From Streptomyces sp. NBC_00654 (GTDB lineage: Bacteria; Actinomycetota; Actinomycetes; Streptomycetales; Streptomycetaceae), in the NCBI RefSeq assembly GCF_026341775.1, contig NZ_JAPEOB010000003.1:930001-994000 (forward strand): a stretch of DNA of 64,000 nucleotides. The letters are read 5' to 3'. Below, piece after piece: positions 23,844 to 32,416 of this stretch (positions within the stretch are counted from its first letter, which is position 1; each line of letters opens with the position of its first letter). Made by a program: the position numbers and the translations under genes. The notes beneath the pieces are model-generated. The model saw only the letters and a list, made by a program, of their open reading frames with translations. It had not been told where the DNA came from and made no database searches.

Positions 23844-26800
23844 TGGTGGACTGGGGGAAGCTCGGCGGAGACATCTACGACGGGGCCGGCGATCTCGTCG
23901 ACAAGGGCAAGGAGATCGTCGGCGAGGGGATCGACAAGGGCACCGATGTGCTCGGCTCCGGTCTGGAGAAGGTCGGTGCCGACGAGTGGGCGGACAAGGT
24001 CGAGGACTGGGGCGATGAAACCGCCTCCTCGCTGGGGGTGGAGGTCGGGGAGCAGCAGCTCGGGCAGAGCGAGGAAGCGAATGAGCTGATCCACGGCAGG
24101 CCGGAGAAGATCGCCGCGGCGGTGAAGAACCTTCGCGACTTCCAGAAGGCGTTCGATCTCGTCGGCGGCGGGATGAAGAAGCTTGACTCCGGTCACTGGA
24201 AGGGTGTGGCCGCCGATACCTTCCGGGCGAAGTTCGAGACCCTGCCCACAGACTGGTTGCGTGCAGCGGATGCGTTCGAGGACGCGGCAACCGCAATGGA
24301 GACATACGCCGGTACGGTCACCAGCGCGCAGGGCAAGGCCGGTGAGGCGATCGCCCTCTACAAGGAGGGCAAGCACGACCACGAGACGGCCGCTGCCGCG
24401 TTCCGTGAGAAGGCCGAGGCGTACAACGCGGTGCGCAACACCGATCATCCGCTCCCGCATCCGGGAACGTTCACCGATCCGAGCATAGCCAAACGGCAGC
24501 ATGCTCAGGAGATGCTGGGGCACGCCCGGCGGGCGCGTAACGACGCTGCCGAAGCGGCCAAGAGCGCGATCACCGCTGCGATGGCGCACGCCCCGAAGGA
24601 GCCCACCGGCCTGGACCGGGCCAAGCAGGAGTTCTACGACTACGGGGTCGGCCAGGGCATCGAGCTGGCCCACTTCGGCGGCGGCGTCATCAAGGGCACC
24701 GCGGGGCTGGTGAACTTCATCCGCTCGGTCAACCCGACCGACCCCTACAACCTGACGCACCCGGCCGAGTACTACAAGGGTGTCAACACCACGCTCGCCG
24801 GCCTCGTCTCCACCGCCACCAACCCCGACCGGGCACTCAAGAACGCCTGGGACGCGGCCAAGGGCGACCCCTCCGAATTCATCGGCCGACTCGTCCCCGA
24901 ACTGGCAGGCACGAAGGGCGGGGGCGTCCTCAAGGGACTCGCTCGCCACGGGCTGAGGGACGGGGCGGAGAGCGCTGCTCGCAAGGGTGTCGAGAACCCA
25001 GCGAAATCATCGAAGCCTGACAAAGGGGTGGAGAAGGATCCCACGGACCCGGTCGATCTGACCACGGGAACGATGTACCTGCCGCAGACGGACATCGCCC
25101 TGCCGGGAACTCTTCCGTTGGTCTTCCGCCGTCGGGTCGCCTCCGACTACCGTGCGGGGCGGTGGTTCGGGCCCTCCTGGTCTTCCACGGCTGACCAGCG
25201 GCTGGAGATCGACTCCCAGGGCGTCGTCTTCGTATGCGAGGACGGCCTGCTGCTGTCCTATCCGCACCCTGCCCCGGGTGTACCGGTCATGCCGAGCCAC
25301 GGCCCGCGCTGGCCACTCGATCTGGACACCACAGGCGACTACACGATCACCGATCCGGACAGGGGCCGAACACGGCACTTCAGCCCGCGCACCGCGGATG
25401 TCGCGCTCCTGGCTCAGATCGACGACCGCAACGGCAACTGGATCCAATTCGAGTACGACGAGGCCGGTGCACCGGTCTCAATCGTCCATGGTGCCGGCTA
25501 TCACCTGAAACTCACCACGAGCGACGGCCGGATCACCGCACTTCACCTCGCAGGCGCCGCACCGGACGGCAACGCCCAGGAGATCCTCCGCTACAACTAC
25601 GCCGACGGCCACCTCACTGAAGTCACCAACTCGTCGGGGCTCCCGCTCCGGTTCACCTATGACGACCGTGGCCGGGTCACCTCCTGGACCGACACCAACA
25701 ACAGCCGGTACGACTATGTCTACGACGACCAGGACCGGTGTATCGCTGAAGGCGGGGCCGCAGGTCACATGGCCCTGCGCCTGGATTACGACGGTACAGA
25801 TCCCGAGAGCGGGATGCGGGTCACGACCGTCACCAGCAGCACCGGAGCCGTCCATCGCTACGTCGTCAACGACACCTACCAGGTAGTTGCCGAGATCGAT
25901 CCACTGGGCGCGATCACCCGCTTCGAACGCGACCGCTACAACCGCCTGCTGTCCCGCACGGACCCGCTCGGCCGCGCCAACCGCTTCGAATACGACGACT
26001 CAGGGCAGCTGACCGCTGCGGTGCGCCCGGACAGTCGGGAAATGCTCGCACAATACAACGACCTGAGGCTGCCGGTCCGCATCACCAACCCGGACCGGAC
26101 CGTGGTCCGCCAGGAGTGGGACGAGCGCGGCAACCGTCTTGCTGTCATCGCCCCGTCCGGCGCCGTGACAAGCACCGCCTACAACGAGCGCGGCCACGCG
26201 ACCTCCGTGACGGACGCGCTGGGCAACACGACATACTTCCGCAGCAACGCGGCCGGACTCCCACTCGAGGTGACCGACCCCCTCGGCGCCAAGTCCCGCC
26301 TCATCCGGGACGCGTTCGGCCGCCCGGTAACCGTGATCGACCCGCTCGGCGCGGTCACCCGCCTTGAGTGGACAGTTGAGGGGAAGCTGTCCCGTCGAAC
26401 CGACGCGGACGGCGCCACACAGTCCTGGACGTACGACGGAGAGGGCAACTGCCTCACCCACACCGACGCCATGGGCGCCGTATCCCGCTTCGAGTACACG
26501 CACTTCGACCTCATGACGTCCCGTACCGGCCCCGACGGCGTGTGCTTCGAATTTACCCATGACCACGAACTCCGCCTCACCCAGGTCCTCAACCCGCAGG
26601 GCCTGACCTGGGACTACGTCTATGACTCGGCTGGCCACCTGATGTCCGAGACCGACTTCGACGGCCGCACCTTGACCTATGAACGCGACGCGGCGGGCCG
26701 CTTGATTGCGCGCACCGACGCCCTCGGCCAGGTCATCCGCTATGAGCGGGACGAGCTGGACAGGATCGTTTGCAAGAACGCCGCAGGTGCCGTCACCACC

Positions 26801-28552
26801 TTTTCCTACGACCTCTCCGACCAGCTCGCCGAGGCCGTGAACGCGGACGCCACCATCACGTATCTGCGTGACCGCTACGGACGTCTCCGGTCTGAGACCG
26901 TCAACGGCCGGAAGATGTCGTACGAGTACGATCGGCTCGGACGCCGCACCGGCCGCACCACCCCCAGTGGCGCGGTCAGCACTTGGGCATATGACGGCGC
27001 AGGACGGCGCACCTCACTCACCACCTCGGGCCGCATCCTCAGCTTCGAACACGATGCGGCGGGTCGGGAGGTTGCCCGGCACATTGGCGACAGCGTGAGT
27101 CTGGCCTCGCAGTTCGACTCGATGGGCCGCCTCACTTCCCAGCAGGTCATCGGAGCTGGCCGCAGCATCCAATGCCGCGATTACGCCTACCGTGCCGATG
27201 GCCACGTGACTGGCATCACCGACCAACTGGCCGGCACGAAGCTCTTCAACCTCAACCCGGCAGGTCGTGTCACCAGCGTCCAGGCAGCGGGATGGACGGA
27301 GAGCTACGCGTACGACGAAATGGGCAGCCAAACAGAGGCGCACTGGCCTACGTCGCACCCCGGCCGAGAGGCGAGAGGGTCGCGCACCTACTCCGGCACA
27401 ACGATCACACGCGCCGGCGATGTTCACTACAAACACGACGCGCTCGGCCGCATTACCCTCCGTCAGAAGACTCGACTCTCGCGCAAACCCGACACATGGC
27501 AATACGAATGGGATACCGAAGACCGACTCACTTCCGTTACCACACCTGACGGAACGCTCTGGCAGTACGCGTATGACCCCCTTGGACGCCGCCTCTCAAA
27601 GCAAAAGTTGGCGGCGGACAATGAGTCCATCTTGGAACGAACCGCCTTCGCATGGGACGGCACCACCCTGTGCGAACAGTCCACACTCTCCACGCAGCCG
27701 AGTCACCCCGTCACCCTTACCTGGGATTACCACGGCCTGCGACCCATCGCTCAAACCGAGCGCATCACGGCCGATGATGTCTCCCAGACCACAATCGATC
27801 ACCGATTCTTCAGCATTGTCACAGATCTAAGCGGTAGCCCGGCGGAGCTCATCGATGAGCGGGGTCACATTGCCTGGCGAAGTCGATCGACCCTTTGGGG
27901 TGCTACCACCCGGAATGTGAAAGCGACCGCACATACCCCGCTGCGCTTCCCGGGTCAATATCACGATACTGAAACAGGATTGCATTATAATGTTCACCGC
28001 TATTACGATCCGGAAACTTCTCGCTATTTATCCACGGATCCACTAGGCCTCGCACCTGCCCCTAATCCCGTGGCATACGTGAGTAACCCCCACACGTGGT
28101 CCGATCCTCTTGGCCTTGCCCCGGACTGCAACCTCGGACAGCGGGATACTCATCGTGGTGAATCTCAGAATCGACCTGGCGGGCAGCGCGGCCCCGCTGT
28201 AAGCATTGACCAATTGAAGATGGAACTGGGACGCGCAGGAATTCCGGTATCAGAATATGACATTGTCCACAAACCTACAATTCGAACACCGGACGGCGTC
28301 GCGTTCGGAAATAGTCCACACACGCTGGACGGGTATCCGATGGTTGGCCCCCGAGGTCTTCCACTGATCGAGATTTCTGATATTGGTTTGCGTGATCTGG
28401 ACGAAGCTGTCGCAACGGTCAATCATGAAATTTATCATCACAAGCATTTCGAGTTGACTAGAAAGTCAGGTAATCCTTGGGGTGGATCAGAGGAAGCCGC
28501 CGAGGGGTACGGGCAACAGATGCTCGAGAAATTCCACCGCCAGAGAAGGTAG
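23843..28552 (+). CDS. RHS/YD-repeat polymorphic toxin with T7SS-type N-terminus and HExxH C-terminal domain
   Basis: Product of 1569 residues. The N-terminus (1-230) is helical and WXG100-like with W119-K-G121 (SGHWKGVAADTF), a putative T7SS signal. A DUF6531 domain near 400 (DPVDLTTGTMYLPQTDIALPG) opens the RHS cage, followed by about 25 YD repeats to ~1300. The RHS core ends near 1430 (YYDPETSRYLSTDPLGL, then NPHTWSDPLGLAPDC). The last ~140 residues are the variable toxin: HEIYH (H1528, E1529, H1532) with downstream acidic residues (EEAAE, 1550-1554) indicate a zinc metallopeptidase-like toxin. Base composition becomes clearly more AT-rich from ~27.8 kb. Antibacterial role is known for the family; the target is unknown. 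Confidence 0.92.
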   Translation: MVDWGKLGGDIYDGAGDLVDKGKEIVGEGIDKGTDVLGSGLEKVGADEWADKVEDWGDETASSLGVEVGEQQLGQSEEANELIHGRPEKIAAAVKNLRDFQKAFDLVGGGMKKLDSGHWKGVAADTFRAKFETLPTDWLRAADAFEDAATAMETYAGTVTSAQGKAGEAIALYKEGKHDHETAAAAFREKAEAYNAVRNTDHPLPHPGTFTDPSIAKRQHAQEMLGHARRARNDAAEAAKSAITAAMAHAPKEPTGLDRAKQEFYDYGVGQGIELAHFGGGVIKGTAGLVNFIRSVNPTDPYNLTHPAEYYKGVNTTLAGLVSTATNPDRALKNAWDAAKGDPSEFIGRLVPELAGTKGGGVLKGLARHGLRDGAESAARKGVENPAKSSKPDKGVEKDPTDPVDLTTGTMYLPQTDIALPGTLPLVFRRRVASDYRAGRWFGPSWSSTADQRLEIDSQGVVFVCEDGLLLSYPHPAPGVPVMPSHGPRWPLDLDTTGDYTITDPDRGRTRHFSPRTADVALLAQIDDRNGNWIQFEYDEAGAPVSIVHGAGYHLKLTTSDGRITALHLAGAAPDGNAQEILRYNYADGHLTEVTNSSGLPLRFTYDDRGRVTSWTDTNNSRYDYVYDDQDRCIAEGGAAGHMALRLDYDGTDPESGMRVTTVTSSTGAVHRYVVNDTYQVVAEIDPLGAITRFERDRYNRLLSRTDPLGRANRFEYDDSGQLTAAVRPDSREMLAQYNDLRLPVRITNPDRTVVRQEWDERGNRLAVIAPSGAVTSTAYNERGHATSVTDALGNTTYFRSNAAGLPLEVTDPLGAKSRLIRDAFGRPVTVIDPLGAVTRLEWTVEGKLSRRTDADGATQSWTYDGEGNCLTHTDAMGAVSRFEYTHFDLMTSRTGPDGVCFEFTHDHELRLTQVLNPQGLTWDYVYDSAGHLMSETDFDGRTLTYERDAAGRLIARTDALGQVIRYERDELDRIVCKNAAGAVTTFSYDLSDQLAEAVNADATITYLRDRYGRLRSETVNGRKMSYEYDRLGRRTGRTTPSGAVSTWAYDGAGRRTSLTTSGRILSFEHDAAGREVARHIGDSVSLASQFDSMGRLTSQQVIGAGRSIQCRDYAYRADGHVTGITDQLAGTKLFNLNPAGRVTSVQAAGWTESYAYDEMGSQTEAHWPTSHPGREARGSRTYSGTTITRAGDVHYKHDALGRITLRQKTRLSRKPDTWQYEWDTEDRLTSVTTPDGTLWQYAYDPLGRRLSKQKLAADNESILERTAFAWDGTTLCEQSTLSTQPSHPVTLTWDYHGLRPIAQTERITADDVSQTTIDHRFFSIVTDLSGSPAELIDERGHIAWRSRSTLWGATTRNVKATAHTPLRFPGQYHDTETGLHYNVHRYYDPETSRYLSTDPLGLAPAPNPVAYVSNPHTWSDPLGLAPDCNLGQRDTHRGESQNRPGGQRGPAVSIDQLKMELGRAGIPVSEYDIVHKPTIRTPDGVAFGNSPHTLDGYPMVGPRGLPLIEISDIGLRDLDEAVATVNHEIYHHKHFELTRKSGNPWGGSEEAAEGYGQQMLEKFHRQRR

Positions 28553-28559
28553 GGGTTCA

Positions 28560-28916
28560 ATGCGAGAATTCAGTGGGCAGCAACAGGAGGAGTTGCTGGC
28601 GGGTCCGCGATTTGTAGACGACCCATCGGAGCGCGCTTGTCCGGCGTGCGGCGTTAAATCCGTGCGCATGTACATCCATCGTTCGAGTATGCGGCAACGC
28701 CCCACTCGGATCACATACGCGTGGTGCGCATCGTGCAGGAGATTTAAGGGCTGGACTGGCCCAGACCTGGGTGAGATCAATTTTAATGACCCACTGGATT
28801 CGCTTTCAATGGATCAGTGGAGGGCGTTGCAGGCCGATTTTGATGCGTTTCTAGAGCGCCTGGATGACCTATGGGAAGTGGGTAGCCTGCCGCAGAGCTT
28901 CGACAGGAGAACGTAG
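28560..28916 (+). CDS. Probable immunity protein to the RHS toxin, zinc-ribbon type
   Basis: Product of 118 residues starting 7 bases after the RHS gene. Two Cys pairs, CPACG (about 32-36) and CASC (about 59-62), form a likely zinc ribbon. The C-terminal half is acidic and helical (DQWRALQADFDAFLERLDDL). The composition is AT-richer than the core genome, matching the toxin tip. Position immediately after a polymorphic toxin makes immunity the best inference; the family is not recognised. Confidence 0.78.
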   Translation: MREFSGQQQEELLAGPRFVDDPSERACPACGVKSVRMYIHRSSMRQRPTRITYAWCASCRRFKGWTGPDLGEINFNDPLDSLSMDQWRALQADFDAFLERLDDLWEVGSLPQSFDRRT

Positions 28917-28942
28917 ATCCGGTCCCTCCAACTTGACTCTGT

Positions 28943-28963
28943 CGGGGATCTTGAGGATCCCCG
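28943..28963 (+). terminator. Hairpin after the immunity gene
   Basis: CGGGGATC-TTGAG-GATCCCCG is a perfect 8-bp hairpin 26 bases after the immunity gene stop. No T tract follows, as is usual in Streptomyces. It could alternatively belong to the end of the adjacent decayed insertion sequence. Confidence 0.5.
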
Positions 28964-29082
28964 GTGGGGCAGCATGATCAACGGGCATGCTCGGTTCTGT
29001 CCGAGGACCGATGCAGTTGTCGGGGTGCCCGTTGTCGCTCCGTGCCCGTTGTGGTGGGCAAGTTCCTTCTCTGACCGCGTAG

Positions 29083-30009
29083 ATGGCGCGAGCGGGCAAC
29101 CCGGGTGGTACGACGGCGATGTGGGTGAGAAACCACCTGGGCGGGCTGTGGCGTGACGAGGACTTCGCCGACTGGTACCCCCGCGACGGCCGCCCGGGGC
29201 TCTCGCCCGCCCAGCTGGCCACCGTCAGTGTGCTGCAGTTCCTGCTCGGCCTGTCGGACCGGCAGGCGGCCGAGGCGGTTCGCTGCCGCATCGATCTCAC
29301 ATACGCGCCGGCCATGGAACTGGACGGTCCAGGCTTCCACCACAGCGTGCTGGCCGACTTCCGCGAGCGTCTCACCGAGGGCGGCCGAGCCGACCGTCTC
29401 CTCGACCTCGCGCTTGCGCGCCTGAAGGAGGCCGGTCTCGTCCGCGAGCGCACCACCCAGCACACGGACTCCACCCACCTTCTGGCCGCGGTGCGCGACC
29501 TGACCCGGCTGGAACTGGTCACCGGGGCCGTCCGCGCCGCGCCGGAAGAGCTGGATAGCACCGCTCCGCGCCTGCTCGCCGACCTGGTGGACAAGGAGTG
29601 GGGACGCCGTTACGGCCGCCCGGTCCGTCTGGGCAAGAACCCCACCCGCCCCAAGACCAGGATCCTTGCCACAGGCGGCGACGTCGTCCGGCTGCTGGAG
29701 CAGGTCGGGGAACATGCGGCGGATCACCTGTCCGGTCCCCGGGTCCAGGCCCTGCGGCAGATCATGGTCCAGACCCGGCTGAAGCGCCGCGGGCTGCTGC
29801 CCGCCGAGCATCTGGTCGACGGCGGCCACACCTGCCTGGTCCATCTGGAACAGGCGGCCCGGGAGCACCGGGTCACGCAACCGTGGGCTTTACCCCGCCA
29901 GAACTCCGCGATCTGCAACTCCGAATCCCTGGCGGATCAGCGCGCGGCATCGGATGCGGTGCATCGCAAGTGGGAGGGACGTCCGCATACTGGATTTATG
30001 CGGATGTGA
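29083..30009 (+). pseudogene. Decayed IS1182-family transposase
   Basis: The frame encodes ~265 residues matching the N-terminal half of IS1182-type DDE transposases: [68 protein letters not shown] and [15 protein letters not shown]. After about 29870 the match stops, and a short C-terminal-like piece ([11 protein letters not shown]) appears in another frame. This indicates an internal deletion plus frameshift. Normal length is about 500 residues, so it is inactive. No clear terminal inverted repeats were identified. The element lies right behind the RHS toxin cassette. Confidence 0.8.
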
Positions 30010-30233
30010 AGGGTCGGAACGAACCAGCTCCTGGGTTCGGGGAGGTTCGGCGCCGGAGCGAGGGCGCCTCGATCGACTCCATGACTGTGGCGTTGACCAG
30101 GAAGCCCACCGTGGGGTTGAAGCCGAAGCCGCATTCCGGGGGGGGCGACTCGGTCCTTCTCGGAGTGGCAGGTAATCAGCGTGGCCTCGATGTCCAGGAC
30201 CAGTGGCCAGGTGGTTCCCTTTCACCGGCCTTC
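30007..30233 (-). pseudogene. IS1380-family transposase fragment
   Basis: On the minus strand, GTTWPLVLDIEATLITCHSE followed by a frameshift at a run of eight Cs and then ECGFGFNPTVGFLVNA matches the conserved DDE region of IS1380-type transposases (usually HSEK..AAPTFKGGFGFHP). Both ends are missing, and a stop lies upstream in frame. This is a short relic. Between it and the murR promoter (30234-30414) I see no gene. Confidence 0.7.
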
Positions 30234-30414
30234 ACCGCCGGTTATTCCACAGCGGGTCCCGGCGGCCCGCGGCAACGCCACCTCCCGCGCCATCAGCTGA
30301 GGCATGAAGGCGACTCTCGCCTTACGAGGCGGCCAGCACCCACCCACCCCACGGGCGGCGCACCCACCACCGCCATGGGACCAAGGTCCCCCCAGAGGCA
30401 GGGCCAATGGGGGG

Positions 30415-30443
30415 TTGACGGACCGGGGGACTGAAAATATCTT
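30415..30443 (+). promoter_or_regulatory. Promoter of the murR-murQ-EIIBC operon
   Basis: TTGACG (30415-30420), a 17-base spacer and TATCTT (30438-30443) form a near-ideal vegetative promoter. The expected start point, 6-7 bases after the -10 box, coincides with the GTG at 30450, so the transcript is probably leaderless. Confidence 0.75.
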
Positions 30444-30446
30444 TCA
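30432..30446. promoter_or_regulatory. MurR/RpiR operator, site 1
   Basis: TGAAA-ATATC-TTTCA is a perfect inverted repeat overlapping the -10 box. RpiR-family regulators bind such TGAAA-type palindromes. Repressor bound here would exclude RNA polymerase. Autoregulation is inferred. Confidence 0.65.
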
Positions 30447-30449
30447 AGA

Positions 30450-31367
30450 GTGACTAGTGACGTGAAGGAAATTTTCAGCGGCGACTCTCCGCCCGCCCCC
30501 GCGGCCCTCGCCGCCAAGGTCCGGACCCTCGCGCCCTCCATGACCCGCTCCATGCAGCGTGTCGCCGAAGCCGTCGCGGGTGACCCGGCGGGATGCGCCG
30601 CCCTCACCGTCACCGGTCTCGCCGAGCTCACCGGCACCAGCGAGGCCACCGTGGTCCGCACCGCGCGGCTCCTCGGTTACCCCGGCTACCGGGACCTGCG
30701 CCTCGCGCTCGCCGGGCTCGCCGCGCACCAGGAGTCGGGCCGGGCGCCGTCCGTCACCGCGGACATCGCGGTCGACGACCCGATCGCGGAGGTGGTCGCC
30801 AAGCTCGCCTACGACGAGCAGCAGACCCTCGCCGACACCGCCGCCGGGCTGGACACCGTACAGCTGGGGGCCGCCGTCGCCGCCGCGTCGACCGCCCGCC
30901 GCATCGACATCTACGGCGTCGGGGCGTCCTCGCTCGTCGGCCAGGACCTGGCGCAGAAGCTGCTGCGTATCGGGCTGATCGCCCACGCCCACATGGACCC
31001 GCACCTCGCGGTGACCAACGCCGTGCAGCTCCGCTCCGGCGACGTGGCCATCGCCATCACGCACTCCGGGTCGACCAGTGACGTCATCGAGCCGCTCCGG
31101 GTCGCCTTCGACCACGGGGCGACGACCGTCGCGATCACCGGACGGCCCGACGGCCCGGTCACGCAGTACGCGGACCACGTGCTGACCACGTCCACCGCCC
31201 GCGAGAGCGAGCTGCGGCCGGCCGCCATGTCGAGCCGCACGAGCCAGCTCCTCGTCGTGGACTGCCTGTTCATAGGGGTCGCCCAGCGAACGTACGAGAC
31301 AGCCGCCCCCGCACTCGCCGCCTCCTACGAGGCGCTCGCCCACCGCCACAGCCCCCGCAGCCGCTGA
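30450..31367 (+). CDS. murR: MurR/RpiR family regulator
   Basis: Product of 305 residues from GTG 30450 (VTSDVKEIFSGD); GTG 30462 is possible. An RpiR-type helix-turn-helix (MTRSMQRVAEAV to LTGTSEATVVRTARLLGYPGYRDLRLAL, residues ~30-95) precedes a SIS sugar-phosphate domain (IDIYGVGASSLVGQDLAQKLLRIG and AITHSGSTSDVIEPL). It probably senses MurNAc-6-phosphate and represses its own operon. Two TGAAA-N5-TTTCA-like operators at the promoter support this. It starts a murR-murQ-EIIBC operon, 34 bases before murQ. Confidence 0.88.
   Translation: MTSDVKEIFSGDSPPAPAALAAKVRTLAPSMTRSMQRVAEAVAGDPAGCAALTVTGLAELTGTSEATVVRTARLLGYPGYRDLRLALAGLAAHQESGRAPSVTADIAVDDPIAEVVAKLAYDEQQTLADTAAGLDTVQLGAAVAAASTARRIDIYGVGASSLVGQDLAQKLLRIGLIAHAHMDPHLAVTNAVQLRSGDVAIAITHSGSTSDVIEPLRVAFDHGATTVAITGRPDGPVTQYADHVLTTSTARESELRPAAMSSRTSQLLVVDCLFIGVAQRTYETAAPALAASYEALAHRHSPRSR
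30463..30477. promoter_or_regulatory. MurR/RpiR operator, site 2
   Basis: TGAAG-GAAAT-TTTCA is a near-perfect copy (one arm mismatch) of site 1, centred 31 bp downstream, about three helical turns, within the first codons of murR. Two in-phase sites suit a tetrameric repressor. Confidence 0.5.
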
Positions 31368-31401
31368 ACCGTACGAGACCGAGAAAGCAGAGCCGCTCTC
31401 C

Positions 31402-32367
31402 ATGACCTCCACCACCGACGCCCACACCAACGCCTCTCCCGACGGCTACGGCGAGCTGCGCGCGGAGCTGGCCACCCTCACCACCGAGGCCTTCCGCCCC
31501 GAGCTCGCCGAGATCGACCAGCTGCCCACGGCCGAACTCGCGCGGATCATGAACGGCGAGGACAACACCGTCCCCGCCGCCGTCGCCGACCGGCTGCCGG
31601 AGATCTCCGCCGCGATCGACGCCACCGCCGAGCGCATGGCACGCGGCGGCCGGCTCATCTACGCGGGCGCCGGCACCGCGGGCCGCCTCGGGGTCCTGGA
31701 CGCCAGCGAGTGCCCGCCCACCTTCAACACCGACCCGTCCGAGGTCGTCGGCCTGATCGCGGGCGGCCCGTCCGCCATGGTCAAGGCCGTCGAGGGCGCC
31801 GAGGACAGCAAGGAGCTGGCCGCCGCCGACCTGGACGCGCTGCGGCTGACCCCGGACGACACGGTGGTCGGCATCTCCGCCTCCGGCCGCACCCCGTACG
31901 CGATCGGCGCCGTCGAGCACGCCCGTGCACTGGGCGCCCTGACCATCGGCCTGTCCTGCAACGCAGGTTCGGCCCTCGGCGCCGCCGCCGAACACGGCCT
32001 GGAGGTCGTCGTCGGCCCCGAGCTGCTGACCGGTTCCACCCGCCTCAAGGCCGGTACGGCGCAGAAGCTCGTCCTCAACATGATCTCGACGATCACGATG
32101 ATCCGGCTCGGCAAGACGTACGGGAATCTGATGGTCGACGTCCGCGCCTCCAACGAGAAGCTGCGGGCCCGTTCCCGCCGCATCGTCTCGCTGGCCACCG
32201 GCGCCACCGACCCGGAGATCGAGGCCGCGCTCGCCGCCACCGGCGGCGAGGTGAAGAACGCGATCCTCACCATCCTCGGCCAGGTCGACGGGCCCACCGC
32301 CGCCACACTCCTGACCGAATCGAACGGTCACCTCCGCGCCGCCCTCGCGGCCGTACGCACCACCTGA
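31402..32367 (+). CDS. murQ: N-acetylmuramic acid 6-phosphate etherase
   Basis: Product of 321 residues, full length. SIS domain with LIYAGAGTAGRLGVLDASECPPTF, GISASGRTPYAIGAV and KAGTAQKLVLNMISTITMIRLGKTYGNLMVDV, all MurQ signatures. It removes the lactyl ether from MurNAc-6-P, giving GlcNAc-6-P and D-lactate in peptidoglycan recycling. GlcNAc-6-P would be passed to NagA, encoded 20 kb away (52648). It sits between murR and an EIIBC permease gene, so import, phosphorylation and cleavage of MurNAc are encoded together. Confidence 0.96.
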   Translation: MTSTTDAHTNASPDGYGELRAELATLTTEAFRPELAEIDQLPTAELARIMNGEDNTVPAAVADRLPEISAAIDATAERMARGGRLIYAGAGTAGRLGVLDASECPPTFNTDPSEVVGLIAGGPSAMVKAVEGAEDSKELAAADLDALRLTPDDTVVGISASGRTPYAIGAVEHARALGALTIGLSCNAGSALGAAAEHGLEVVVGPELLTGSTRLKAGTAQKLVLNMISTITMIRLGKTYGNLMVDVRASNEKLRARSRRIVSLATGATDPEIEAALAATGGEVKNAILTILGQVDGPTAATLLTESNGHLRAALAAVRTT

Positions 32368-32416
32368 CCCACCCGGCACCACTCCCGCACCCCCGCACAG
32401 CAAGGCACCACGCACC

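Noticed and set aside
23648..24949. 433-codon antisense frame over the RHS N-terminus
   Set aside because: Shadow of the RHS gene: no conserved features and composition of a reverse-frame shadow.
29937..30134. Minus-strand frame MRLRLQPHGGLPGQ
   Set aside because: It is the frameshifted continuation of the IS1380 relic, not a gene.
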